From NCBI GenBank assembly GCA_023301395.1, contig JALZUY010000111.1:1-6407 (forward strand): a stretch of DNA of 6,407 nucleotides, in the 5' to 3' direction. The stretch is from Nonlabens sp. GTDB taxonomy: Bacteria; Bacteroidota; Bacteroidia; Flavobacteriales; Flavobacteriaceae. Of the stretch, positions 1 to 6,391 are shown in pieces. Positions within the stretch are counted from its first letter, which is position 1. Each line of letters starts with the position of its first letter. Position numbers and translations under genes: made by a program. The notes under the pieces are model-generated. The model was not told where the DNA came from. It did no database searches and saw nothing but the letters and a program-made list of their open reading frames with translations.

Positions 1-450
1 TAATTCATAAATTTTTGAAACACTTTTTATTGAATATCTTGTATAAGCTAGAAAATGAGAATATCCTTCTTTGTAAACTAAAGAATCAACCGATTCAAAA
101 ACTAAGGATTGACCAATTATAGAATAAGAGTTAGTCGATTCTTTAAAGACCAAGTCTTTTATGGATTCACTAGGATGAATAGAATAAATGAATGAATTGT
201 CATTTTTAATAGAGTCAAGTTTGAATAATTCATTTTTTAATATTGATTTTAACCGTACATTAATTAGCTTTTTAGATGGGTATTTATCGTATTTTATAAT
301 ATAAAATAGATTAGAATAACTCTTTTCTTTAAGAAAACTATTTACATCAGACTTCAGGTCATTTCCTGAACAAGAAATAACACTTGTGCTACAACACATA
401 AAAACTATGAAAAACATTAATTTGTATTTGTGCTTGACAATAATTTTCAT
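1..450 (-). CDS. Putative lipoprotein, 5' part only (runs off left edge)
   Basis: The frame on the complement is open from a stop at 514-516 to the window edge, and its first ATG is at 450. This gives 150 residues with no stop, which is unlikely by chance in DNA this AT-rich. The N-terminus is a textbook lipoprotein signal: a Lys-rich n-region (MKIIVKHKYK), a hydrophobic core (LMFFIVFMCC) and a lipobox V24-I25-S26-C27, followed by SGND. The mature part is Ser/Lys/Asp-rich and I recognise no domain, so the function is unknown. It is predicted to be anchored in the envelope through Cys27. Alternative ATGs at 417 and 399 give signal peptides without positive charge or too short, so 450 is preferred. 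That start overlaps the sensor-kinase gene on the other strand by 44 bp. It could instead be a decayed gene, but no internal stop or frameshift is visible. Confidence 0.62.
   Translation of the reverse strand, partial: MKIIVKHKYKLMFFIVFMCCSTSVISCSGNDLKSDVNSFLKEKSYSNLFYIIKYDKYPSKKLINVRLKSILKNELFKLDSIKNDNSFIYSIHPSESIKDLVFKESTNSYSIIGQSLVFESVDSLVYKEGYSHFLAYTRYSIKSVSKIYEL
323..337. repeat. Short inverted repeat, 7-bp arms
   Basis: Arms TTTTCTT (323-329) and AAGAAAA (331-337) are perfect complements around one central T. The element lies 70-84 bases before the preferred kinase start at 407 and inside the minus-strand lipoprotein frame. It might be an operator, but AT-only symmetry of this length can arise by chance here. 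Confidence 0.25.
353..370. promoter_or_regulatory. Inverted repeat upstream of the sensor-kinase gene
   Basis: TTCAGG (353-358) and CCTGAA (365-370) are perfect 6-bp complements separated by 6 bases. The arms are richer in G+C than the surroundings. The element sits 37-54 bases ahead of the preferred kinase start, where an operator or a 5'-UTR hairpin could act, and also within codons just after the lipobox of the minus-strand gene. No U-run follows on either side, so it is not a typical terminator. The regulatory role is an inference from position. Confidence 0.3.
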
Positions 451-2038
451 GCTCTCTGGAGTTACAACAGTATTCTCGCAAGATAAAAAAAATGATACCT
501 CAGATTTAAGTTGTCAGTCCTTTTTAGACAAGGCAGAAACTTTTCACAGAAACTCTTCTTATAGTCAAGCAATTGAAAACTATATTAAAGTAAAAGAATG
601 CATAGGAAATGAAAAGTATTCTCCACTTTATGTTCAGGCCTGTATAGGCTTAGGGAATATTTACAATGATGTATATGATACTTATGAAGCCGTTAATCAA
701 TTTAAAGAAGGTATAAATCATCAAATTATTTTTAAAACTATTGATCCTATACCTCAAATGCATGTAAGAGATGGAATAGGAAGGACTTTAATAAATGAAG
801 GCGAATATGAAAGCGCTATAGGATTAATTGACCTTTCTGTTAAGATCGCTGCACTAAATGATGATAAAACATTTGAAATTGAATCCCTTAACAATTTAAT
901 CTATCTACTAGCATTACAGGATAATGTTAAAGAAGCAGATAAGCATCTTTCATCCTTAAATGAATTAACAAAAAATTTCAAAACACCCGAAAAACTAACC
1001 TCTTTAATTAAAATTTCAAGACTAGCTATTGAGGTTTCAAAAGATTTGAATAATGCAAAGAAAGAAATTTCAATCTTTGAATTAGACACTTTAAGACCTT
1101 TAAAATTAACCGCTAAAGAACGTTTTTTAAGATTAAAACATCAGGTAGATATAAAAGAAGCTGGGAAAAGTAAAGTTTTAGAATCTTATGCTACATGGGA
1201 TGATTTTAAGGACAGTATTCAAATTGATTTTTATAAAAACCTTAAAGATTCATTACTAATCAGATCTCAAAAAAGGGTTATAGATGAGGAATTACAGCAA
1301 TTAAGAATCCAAGAACAATTAAATCAGGATGAAATAAACTACAAGAATAAAGGCATCTTATATCTAGTGTTTTTAATCATAGCCTTTTTATTAATTATTG
1401 CGTTAATCTATTATTTCTTTAAAAAAATTAAACGCCAAAAGATTAGGATCGAATCTCTACAAAAAGAACTACACCACCGTGTAAAAAACAACCTATCTAT
1501 CATTGACGCATTTATAGAAGTTACAAAAGAAGAATTTGAAGATGATAAATTCACAAATAAACTTACAGAGTTACAAAACCGCATAGACAGTATTAACGAG
1601 GTACATCAACAATTATATTTAAAAGAAGATGTGACTAATCTCAATCTAAAAAAATATATCAATACCCTATCTAATAATGTTTCTTCTTCATTTTCTAACC
1701 ATACTATCACTATCAATAGTTCTCTAAATGACGATATAAAAGTTAAAACAGATCAATCTTTCAATATAGGTCTTATTATAAATGAATTCTTAACAAACTC
1801 TTTTAAATATGCTTTTGACGATAACAAAGGTGTTGTACAAATCGAATTTAAAGAAGGCACAAACGATTATCATCTGAAATTATCTGATAATGGAAAAGGA
1901 CTACCGGAAAACTTTGACATTAATGAAACAGACAGCTTTGGTTTACGTATCATACAACTGTTATCTAAACAACTAAACGGAAATTTTGAATTGAAGAACA
2001 ACAATGGTGTAATCTTAAACATTACTTTTCCTAAATAA
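407..2038 (+). CDS. TPR sensor histidine kinase (HisKA_2/HATPase family)
   Basis: Membrane sensor kinase, expected to autophosphorylate on His and pass the phosphate to the regulator encoded next. Numbering is from the ATG at 407 (543 aa). An ATG at 386 adds seven residues but buries the signal peptide, so 407 is preferred. Signal peptide 1-24 (cleavage VFS|Q). Residues about 36-225 form helical TPR-like repeats, including segments such as YSQAIENYIKVKECI and YESAIGLIDLSVKIA. A coiled-coil-like helix spans about 280-313 and one transmembrane helix 316-338. The dimerisation/phosphoacceptor motif is ELHHRVKNNL, with H357 the likely phosphorylated residue, typical of HisKA_2/HWE-related kinases. 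The ATPase domain shows the N-box (NEFLTNSFKYAF, N459), G1 box DNGKG (494-498) and GLR (G512). All key residues are present, so it should be active. The topology puts the TPR region in the periplasm; the ligand is unknown. Only 6 bp separate it from the regulator, which indicates co-transcription. Confidence 0.93.
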   Translation: MKNINLYLCLTIIFMLSGVTTVFSQDKKNDTSDLSCQSFLDKAETFHRNSSYSQAIENYIKVKECIGNEKYSPLYVQACIGLGNIYNDVYDTYEAVNQFKEGINHQIIFKTIDPIPQMHVRDGIGRTLINEGEYESAIGLIDLSVKIAALNDDKTFEIESLNNLIYLLALQDNVKEADKHLSSLNELTKNFKTPEKLTSLIKISRLAIEVSKDLNNAKKEISIFELDTLRPLKLTAKERFLRLKHQVDIKEAGKSKVLESYATWDDFKDSIQIDFYKNLKDSLLIRSQKRVIDEELQQLRIQEQLNQDEINYKNKGILYLVFLIIAFLLIIALIYYFFKKIKRQKIRIESLQKELHHRVKNNLSIIDAFIEVTKEEFEDDKFTNKLTELQNRIDSINEVHQQLYLKEDVTNLNLKKYINTLSNNVSSSFSNHTITINSSLNDDIKVKTDQSFNIGLIINEFLTNSFKYAFDDNKGVVQIEFKEGTNDYHLKLSDNGKGLPENFDINETDSFGLRIIQLLSKQLNGNFELKNNNGVILNITFPK

Positions 2039-2044
2039 TTTATC

Positions 2045-2845
2045 ATGAATAAACATGTTTTAATTGTAGAAGATGAAGCTACACTATACGAGCGGTTAAG
2101 ACGCGCCTTAATAAAGCAGCACTTCATAGTAGATGAATATACTAAGTCCTATGATGAAGCTATACAACGTATTCAAATAAAAAAACCCGATGTAGTCCTA
2201 TTAGACATTAATTTAGAAGGTGATAAGGACGGTATACAATTAGGGTACACGCTGCATAAGGAATACAACATACCTTTTATTTACTTGACCAACCTTAGCG
2301 ACGACATTACTTTTTCAAAAGGACTGCATTCTAACCATGAGCAATTTATAGTAAAGACTAAACCTCGCCTCAACATAGATGAAGTAACTCGTGCTATGCA
2401 TACCGTTATCCATAAAAAGAAGGATAAAAACGACAGCCAATCTAAAAAAGGAGTGATAGGATTAGTAGGTTATCTAGACCAAATTAAAACTATGGGGAAA
2501 AACACCATATCTAGAGTAAAAGTGAATTATGAAGAAATTATTTATTTCACTACTCGACCATTTATTAACGAAAATAACGAGGAAGAATCAATAGAAAAAA
2601 ACTATTGCTGGTTCATGACTAAATCTGGTGAATACTATTTTTTAAAAGACTCTCTAAGCTCGCTTTCGCGAAAACTCCCTTCTCATTTCATACGTATTAA
2701 TGAAAGCTACATCATAAACATAGGTCCTAACCTAAATATAGCTCGAATTAATGGCTCTAAAATGCTAGTAAACAAAAAAGAATTCAATGTAAGCTCAACT
2801 TATAAAGCGGCAGTGAATGAACGATTAGATAATTTTTACGGCTAG
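2045..2845 (+). CDS. LytTR-family response regulator
   Basis: DNA-binding response regulator of 266 aa. The receiver domain (about 1-122) has the acidic pair E9/D10, phosphoacceptor D54 in VVLLDINLEG, conserved T82 and the K106-P107 switch pair, so it looks phosphorylatable. A Lys-rich, polar linker (about 123-150) leads to a LytTR DNA-binding domain (about 155-262), recognisable from YEEIIYFTT, the YYFLKDSLSSLSRKLP helix and FIRINESYIIN. LytTR proteins typically bind paired direct repeats upstream of target promoters and bend DNA. The gene starts 6 bp after the kinase stop with no strong Shine-Dalgarno. The pair is therefore a cognate two-component system by position and by the common HisKA_2 kinase/LytTR pairing in Bacteroidota. 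Target genes are not known; the 89-bp region just downstream is one place to look. Confidence 0.94.
   Translation: MNKHVLIVEDEATLYERLRRALIKQHFIVDEYTKSYDEAIQRIQIKKPDVVLLDINLEGDKDGIQLGYTLHKEYNIPFIYLTNLSDDITFSKGLHSNHEQFIVKTKPRLNIDEVTRAMHTVIHKKKDKNDSQSKKGVIGLVGYLDQIKTMGKNTISRVKVNYEEIIYFTTRPFINENNEEESIEKNYCWFMTKSGEYYFLKDSLSSLSRKLPSHFIRINESYIINIGPNLNIARINGSKMLVNKKEFNVSSTYKAAVNERLDNFYG
2662..2675. repeat. GC-rich palindrome inside the regulator gene
   Basis: A perfect 10-bp palindrome TTTCGCGAAA (2664-2673) is flanked by partly symmetric bases in GCTTTCGCGAAAAC. It stands out in AT-rich DNA and encodes part of the Ser/Leu/Arg-rich helix of the LytTR domain. From memory, the related GCTTTCGCGAAAGC motif is frequent in several marine flavobacterial genomes; this was not checked here. 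Confidence 0.35.
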
Positions 2846-2884
2846 GATTTTCCTTAGAAATTGATAGATTTTCATAATTATTAT

Positions 2885-2914
2885 TTTGAGTTAGAGTAAC
2901 TGTAGATATTTACC
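2885..2914 (+). promoter_or_regulatory. Possible weak promoter with 13-bp palindrome
   Basis: In the 89-bp gap after the regulator gene, TTTG (2885-2888) could be a Bacteroidota -33 element. It is followed 18 bases later by TATTTACC (2907-2914), a poor match to the -7 consensus TAnnTTTG. Between them lies AGTTA-GAG-TAACT (2889-2901), a perfect 5-bp-arm inverted repeat that would fall in the promoter spacer, a good place for an operator. The ATG of the secreted protein is 20 bases after the putative -7 element. The match is weak and this is a suggestion only. Confidence 0.25.
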
Positions 2915-2934
2915 GCTCACAAAATCAATTAATT

Positions 2935-3495
2935 ATGAAAAACATACATCTACTACTTATCTTTTTATTCCCTATACTACTTTTAGGACAGCAAGTAAAT
3001 GTAGAAGAACCTTCATTTGAGGGAGAAATCATCCATGCTAGTGCTAGTAATGAGTCCGTAGATTTAGAATATCAAACGGCATCAGTAAAAACTAAAGCTT
3101 CTGTAGGCGCAATGTTAACGGGTATAGGGAAAGTTAAATCTAGAGTATCAGTGCGAGGTAAAATATCCACAACCATTTTACCACAACAGAGCACCTATTA
3201 CTTTATCTATAATCACGGTGATAACTCAAAAAACCCGAAAAACCTAGCCCAACTCATCAAGTTTGAAAAAAAGGGTAAAAATAGAGTTGCAGAGATATCT
3301 TCTGTAAGTGTAACTACTGGTTCACAAAGCTCTGGAGATGTAGAATCAATTTTATTTAAAGGTAAAAAATACCAGGACAGTACTATGTCTTATCTACTAA
3401 TTGTAGAAAACTTAGAACCTGGACATTATGGATGGTTCGTAGGTGAAGTAGCTACTAATAATGTCCATTTATTTACTGTCGAAGAAAGCAAATAA
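2935..3495 (+). CDS. Small secreted protein, function unknown
   Basis: A 186-aa protein with a clear signal peptide (MKNIHLLLIFLFPILLLG, cleavage before Q19), so it is exported to the periplasm or beyond. It has no lipobox Cys and no T9SS tail. The mature part looks all-beta. A Gly-containing segment around 55-75 (ASVGAMLTGIGKVKSRVSVRG) is followed by STYYFIYNHGDN (86-97) and a Lys-rich strand at 108-118. Near the end is LEPGHYGWF (160-168), like the 'LxPGEYaf' ending common in small Bacteroidota envelope proteins. I do not recognise a named family and assign no function. It starts 89 bp after the regulator and ends 26 bp before the next gene on the same strand, so it is probably the first gene of a downstream transcript or part of a longer operon. 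Confidence 0.85.
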   Translation: MKNIHLLLIFLFPILLLGQQVNVEEPSFEGEIIHASASNESVDLEYQTASVKTKASVGAMLTGIGKVKSRVSVRGKISTTILPQQSTYYFIYNHGDNSKNPKNLAQLIKFEKKGKNRVAEISSVSVTTGSQSSGDVESILFKGKKYQDSTMSYLLIVENLEPGHYGWFVGEVATNNVHLFTVEESK

Positions 3496-3521
3496 AACAA
3501 CTTTACTAAACAATTTATAGT

Positions 3522-3899
3522 ATGAAACTAATCATAAAAAAGAATCAAGCAGATAAAAAAGGCTTATTCGGCAGTAATAAAGGAGTTAATTTTTCTCTAT
3601 CCACCAAGGTTGTTTTAACTCCTGAAGAACAGGAACTTATTTCAAAATACAAAGTAGAGAATGAAATCCTTATGACTAACGACTCTGGACAGCGCACAAC
3701 TATTCAAGATATGGTTAACGGCCAGTCTATAACCACACAGGATATAGGAACTCTACAAAATAATGAAGATGTTGCTATAGGTGTTTGTAAAAAATTTAAA
3801 AATTATTTAAATGTGCTTCGCTCTTTTGGTGGTGAATATGTTCTAGATTTTAAAGACGATGGTATTTATACAGGAAATGGTGAAAAACTGAGTGTTTAA
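3522..3899 (+). CDS. Small cytosolic protein, function unknown
   Basis: A 125-aa protein with no signal peptide, membrane helix or lipobox, so it is predicted to be cytoplasmic. Notable segments are the N-terminal MKLIIKKNQADKKGLFG followed by NKGVNFSLSTKVVLTPEEQ (19-37), an amphipathic helix ELISKYKV (38-45), a middle region rich in Thr/Gln/Asn (54-80), a helix around VCKKFKNYLNVLRSF (88-102) and a beta-rich end. The start resembles conserved hypothetical proteins with a 'KKGxFGxxKGVxFxL...LTPEE' pattern that I recall from varied bacteria, but I know of no assigned role. Only 26 bp separate it from the secreted-protein gene upstream, with no hairpin between them, which supports co-transcription. 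Coding status is strong because the frame starts and ends cleanly and fills the space between its neighbours. Confidence 0.82.
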   Translation: MKLIIKKNQADKKGLFGSNKGVNFSLSTKVVLTPEEQELISKYKVENEILMTNDSGQRTTIQDMVNGQSITTQDIGTLQNNEDVAIGVCKKFKNYLNVLRSFGGEYVLDFKDDGIYTGNGEKLSV

Positions 3900-3977
3900 A
3901 AAACTGACGAATTCACTTCTATTACAAAAATGTTATTAGCCTTTATAACCTCAACGCCATGGAAAAAATCTATGTTT

Positions 3978-6386
3978 ATGAAAAAAATACTACACTTAAT
4001 CACAATGATCAGTTGCGGGTTTTTATATGGCCAAATACAACCACCTATTGGTCCTATACCTAATGATAACGCCATAGATGTAAGCCTACTAGGCACTATG
4101 AGTTTCACTGGTGGAGCTGCCATAAATGCTACCGCAGACATGTCTTATAGAATTTATTTAGACACTAATTCAAATCCTGCAACTGTCTACACTAATGAGT
4201 CATTAAGTTCATTTGATTTTCTTTTTAGTATCACTACAATAGAATTTGATTATAATTCTCTTATAGAAAATACGATTTACCATTGGAAAGTAGAGGTTCT
4301 TGATTCCTCTAATAATGTCTTAGTCACCTCTCCTGTTTGGAATTTTACAACAATTAGTTTAGGCGGAACAGGTGTATTTAATGGAGATGCCTTGTTAGAA
4401 ACGCAAAGCGACGTTGACAATTTTAACTTTACAGAAATCACTGGCCAGTTAACTGTTTCAGAATCTTCTAGTGGCGCTATAACTAATCTCGCAGGACTTA
4501 CGTCACTGACAATTGTAGGTGACGGGATTTCAATAGATAACAATAGTAATTTATCGTCATTAAATGGACTCGATAATCTCACCTCTATACAAGGTAGTTC
4601 TGATAGCCTAGGTTTTGGAGTTGGATTACAGATTTCTAACAATAGTAATTTAACAACCATTACAGCCTTAAGTAATCTTTCTTCACTGAATGGTAACCTT
4701 GATATTAATGATAACAGTTCACTTATTAGTCTACAAGGACTTGAAGGCTTAACTACTGTAAATGGTAATGTAAACATTAACTCAAATAATCAGATTACTT
4801 CACTACTAGGTTTAAATAACTTAAACTCTGTTTTAGGGGTAGGATTATTTGGAGGTGGTTTAGGAGTAAGTCGCAATAATTCGTTGCTGTCACTTAATGG
4901 TCTAAATAATTTAATAAGCATTGATGGTAACTTAAGTATTTTTAATAATGATTTAATAACTTCCTTAACAGGTCTAGAAAACCTAACAACAATGTCTAGT
5001 ACAGGCAGTATAGGAATTAAAAATAATGATGCACTTGTATCCTTTAATGGACTAAATAATTTAAATCTTTTAAATGGACATTTAGAAGTAGCAAATAACG
5101 ATGCATTATTAACCATCGCATTGCCTAATTTACAAGTAATAGGTGGTAACCTTAATATTTATTTTAACAACGCAATGCTTAAGCTATTAGGCTTAGAAAC
5201 TATCAAATCCATAAATGGTGGTTTATTCATAAGAAGTAATTCCAATCTTTTAACCTTGGAAGGTTTGGATAATCTGACATCTATTGGTAGTTTTCTAGAA
5301 CTAGGAAACATTTATGATGCTGGAGGAAATCCACTTCCTGGAAACATATCCCTTTCCTCAATTAATGCTTTAGATAATCTCACCTCAATAGGAGAAAACG
5401 CAACCGAAGGGCAAATAATAATTACTGGATGCAGCTCTTTAACCTCGCTTCATGGTTTAGCAAATCTCAACACTTTGAAACAAGAACGTTATGATCAAAC
5501 TAATAATAAATTGCAAATAGGAACAAATCTTACTCTTGCAAACAGTCCAACAATAGATAACCTTTATAATCCATTTCTCACAGATTTTTGTGCGTTGCAA
5601 CGAGTTATAAATCTAGGAGAATTCACCTCTTACTCAGAGGTTATTATAGCAAACAACGGGAATAACCCAAGTATTACAGATATTCAAAATTTGAACTGTT
5701 CTTTGCCAGCCGCAACGCAAACGGTATTTAAATGGAGAACGGCAGTTGACAATACTACTTCTATAACTGAAACCATAGATGGTATAACGGCAACTTTTAC
5801 AGGTAATAATCCTGGAATCAGAGATGTTAGAAATTCAACCAGCGTATACTTTGGTGGAGGTTTTGATAATGTTGTTGAAGCCTCAACAAACACAAGTGTT
5901 ACATTCAGCTTTAGTGAACCTGTAGACGTTCTTTCTATTATGACTGACAATGATGGGACATTGAGAAATCACACTTTTACACCTATGGGTGGAAATAATA
6001 GCATTGTTAATACGTCGAGAATTATTTCTGGTAAAGTAAATTTAAACTGGAGCAATATCACATCATTTACAGTTTCGACTGATAATTCCTATTTTGCTTT
6101 TGATGATTTGAGAGTAAAAAGAAATTCAACACTATCTATAGATCAATTTAGAAAAATAGAGATTAACATCTACCCTAATCCTTCATCTAATCTTATCAAC
6201 ATTGAAAGCGATCAAAAAATAAAGAAGATAGAAGTTCTTTCATTGAATGGTCAATCTATTAAATTATCTAAAAGCGAACTACAAATTAAAAAAATAGACA
6301 TTAGCGAAATAACCTCTGGATTTTATTTTTTAAAATTAACTAATGAACTAGGCCAAACATCAATCAAAAAAATCATTAAAAATTAA
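3978..6386 (+). CDS. T9SS-exported surface protein with L-domain-like repeats
   Basis: An 802-aa modular exoprotein. The ATG at 3978 is chosen over in-frame ATGs at 3930 and 3972 because it directly begins the signal peptide (MKKILHLITMISCGFLYG, cleavage before Q19) and has a purine-rich GGAAAAAA 10-18 bases upstream. Residues 20-126 form an FN3-like module that opens with PxNxAxDV and ends YHWKVEVLD...SPVWNFTT. Residues 184-534 hold about 12 repeats of 23-24 residues with the pattern LxIxNNxxLxSLxGLxNLxSIxGN, like receptor L-domain/leucine-rich solenoids. C538 and C574 flank a capping segment. Residues about 582-715 form a beta-sandwich-like module ending FDDLRVKR. Residues 727-802 are a T9SS type A sorting domain (YPNP at 732-735, GFYFLKL at 781-787). 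It should cross the outer membrane by T9SS and be surface-attached or released. A binding or adhesion role is inferred; no catalytic motif is visible. Confidence 0.93.
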   Translation: MKKILHLITMISCGFLYGQIQPPIGPIPNDNAIDVSLLGTMSFTGGAAINATADMSYRIYLDTNSNPATVYTNESLSSFDFLFSITTIEFDYNSLIENTIYHWKVEVLDSSNNVLVTSPVWNFTTISLGGTGVFNGDALLETQSDVDNFNFTEITGQLTVSESSSGAITNLAGLTSLTIVGDGISIDNNSNLSSLNGLDNLTSIQGSSDSLGFGVGLQISNNSNLTTITALSNLSSLNGNLDINDNSSLISLQGLEGLTTVNGNVNINSNNQITSLLGLNNLNSVLGVGLFGGGLGVSRNNSLLSLNGLNNLISIDGNLSIFNNDLITSLTGLENLTTMSSTGSIGIKNNDALVSFNGLNNLNLLNGHLEVANNDALLTIALPNLQVIGGNLNIYFNNAMLKLLGLETIKSINGGLFIRSNSNLLTLEGLDNLTSIGSFLELGNIYDAGGNPLPGNISLSSINALDNLTSIGENATEGQIIITGCSSLTSLHGLANLNTLKQERYDQTNNKLQIGTNLTLANSPTIDNLYNPFLTDFCALQRVINLGEFTSYSEVIIANNGNNPSITDIQNLNCSLPAATQTVFKWRTAVDNTTSITETIDGITATFTGNNPGIRDVRNSTSVYFGGGFDNVVEASTNTSVTFSFSEPVDVLSIMTDNDGTLRNHTFTPMGGNNSIVNTSRIISGKVNLNWSNITSFTVSTDNSYFAFDDLRVKRNSTLSIDQFRKIEINIYPNPSSNLINIESDQKIKKIEVLSLNGQSIKLSKSELQIKKIDISEITSGFYFLKLTNELGQTSIKKIIKN
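4527..5579 (+). repeat. Array of about 12 leucine-rich L-domain-like coding repeats
   Basis: Within the T9SS protein, each unit of roughly 70 bases encodes one turn of a predicted beta-solenoid (LxIxNNxxLxSLxGLxNLxSI). Most units differ at the DNA level, but 4894-4914 and 5044-5064 match at 20 of 21 bases, exactly 150 bp (50 codons) apart. Longer insertions interrupt the register around residues 206-216 and 286-294 (Gly-rich, FGxG) and 444-457. Confidence 0.85.
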
Positions 6387-6391
6387 ATAAA

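Noticed and set aside
386..406. ATG at 386 as kinase start
   Set aside because: It adds MLQHIKT ahead of a complete signal peptide that begins at the ATG at 407, so the later start is more natural.
901..1089. Minus-strand open frame inside the kinase gene
   Set aside because: A short shadow of a well-supported coding region, with no domain and no independent context.
1870..2127. Minus-strand open frame across the kinase/regulator junction
   Set aside because: It is antisense to the ATPase domain and the receiver start, both certain coding regions.
2842..2860. Possible terminator hairpin after the regulator gene
   Set aside because: CTAGG and CCTTAG pair only imperfectly around a short loop with a bulge, and no T-tract follows, so it does not meet the standard for an intrinsic terminator.
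3824..3849. Possible promoter inside the 125-aa gene (TTG then TAGATTTT)
   Set aside because: The spacing of about 15 bases is short for the Bacteroidota consensus and the final G of the -7 element is missing; such matches are frequent in this DNA.
3896..4141. Minus-strand open frame over the start of the T9SS protein gene
   Set aside because: It lies antisense to the signal peptide and FN3-like module and shows no domain or signal of its own.
4277..5116. Two long open frames on the minus strand (4277-4777 and 4790-5116)
   Set aside because: They are antisense to the repeat array of the T9SS protein. The repetitive Leu/Asn/Ser codons keep the complement open, and the products are low-complexity with no recognisable domain.
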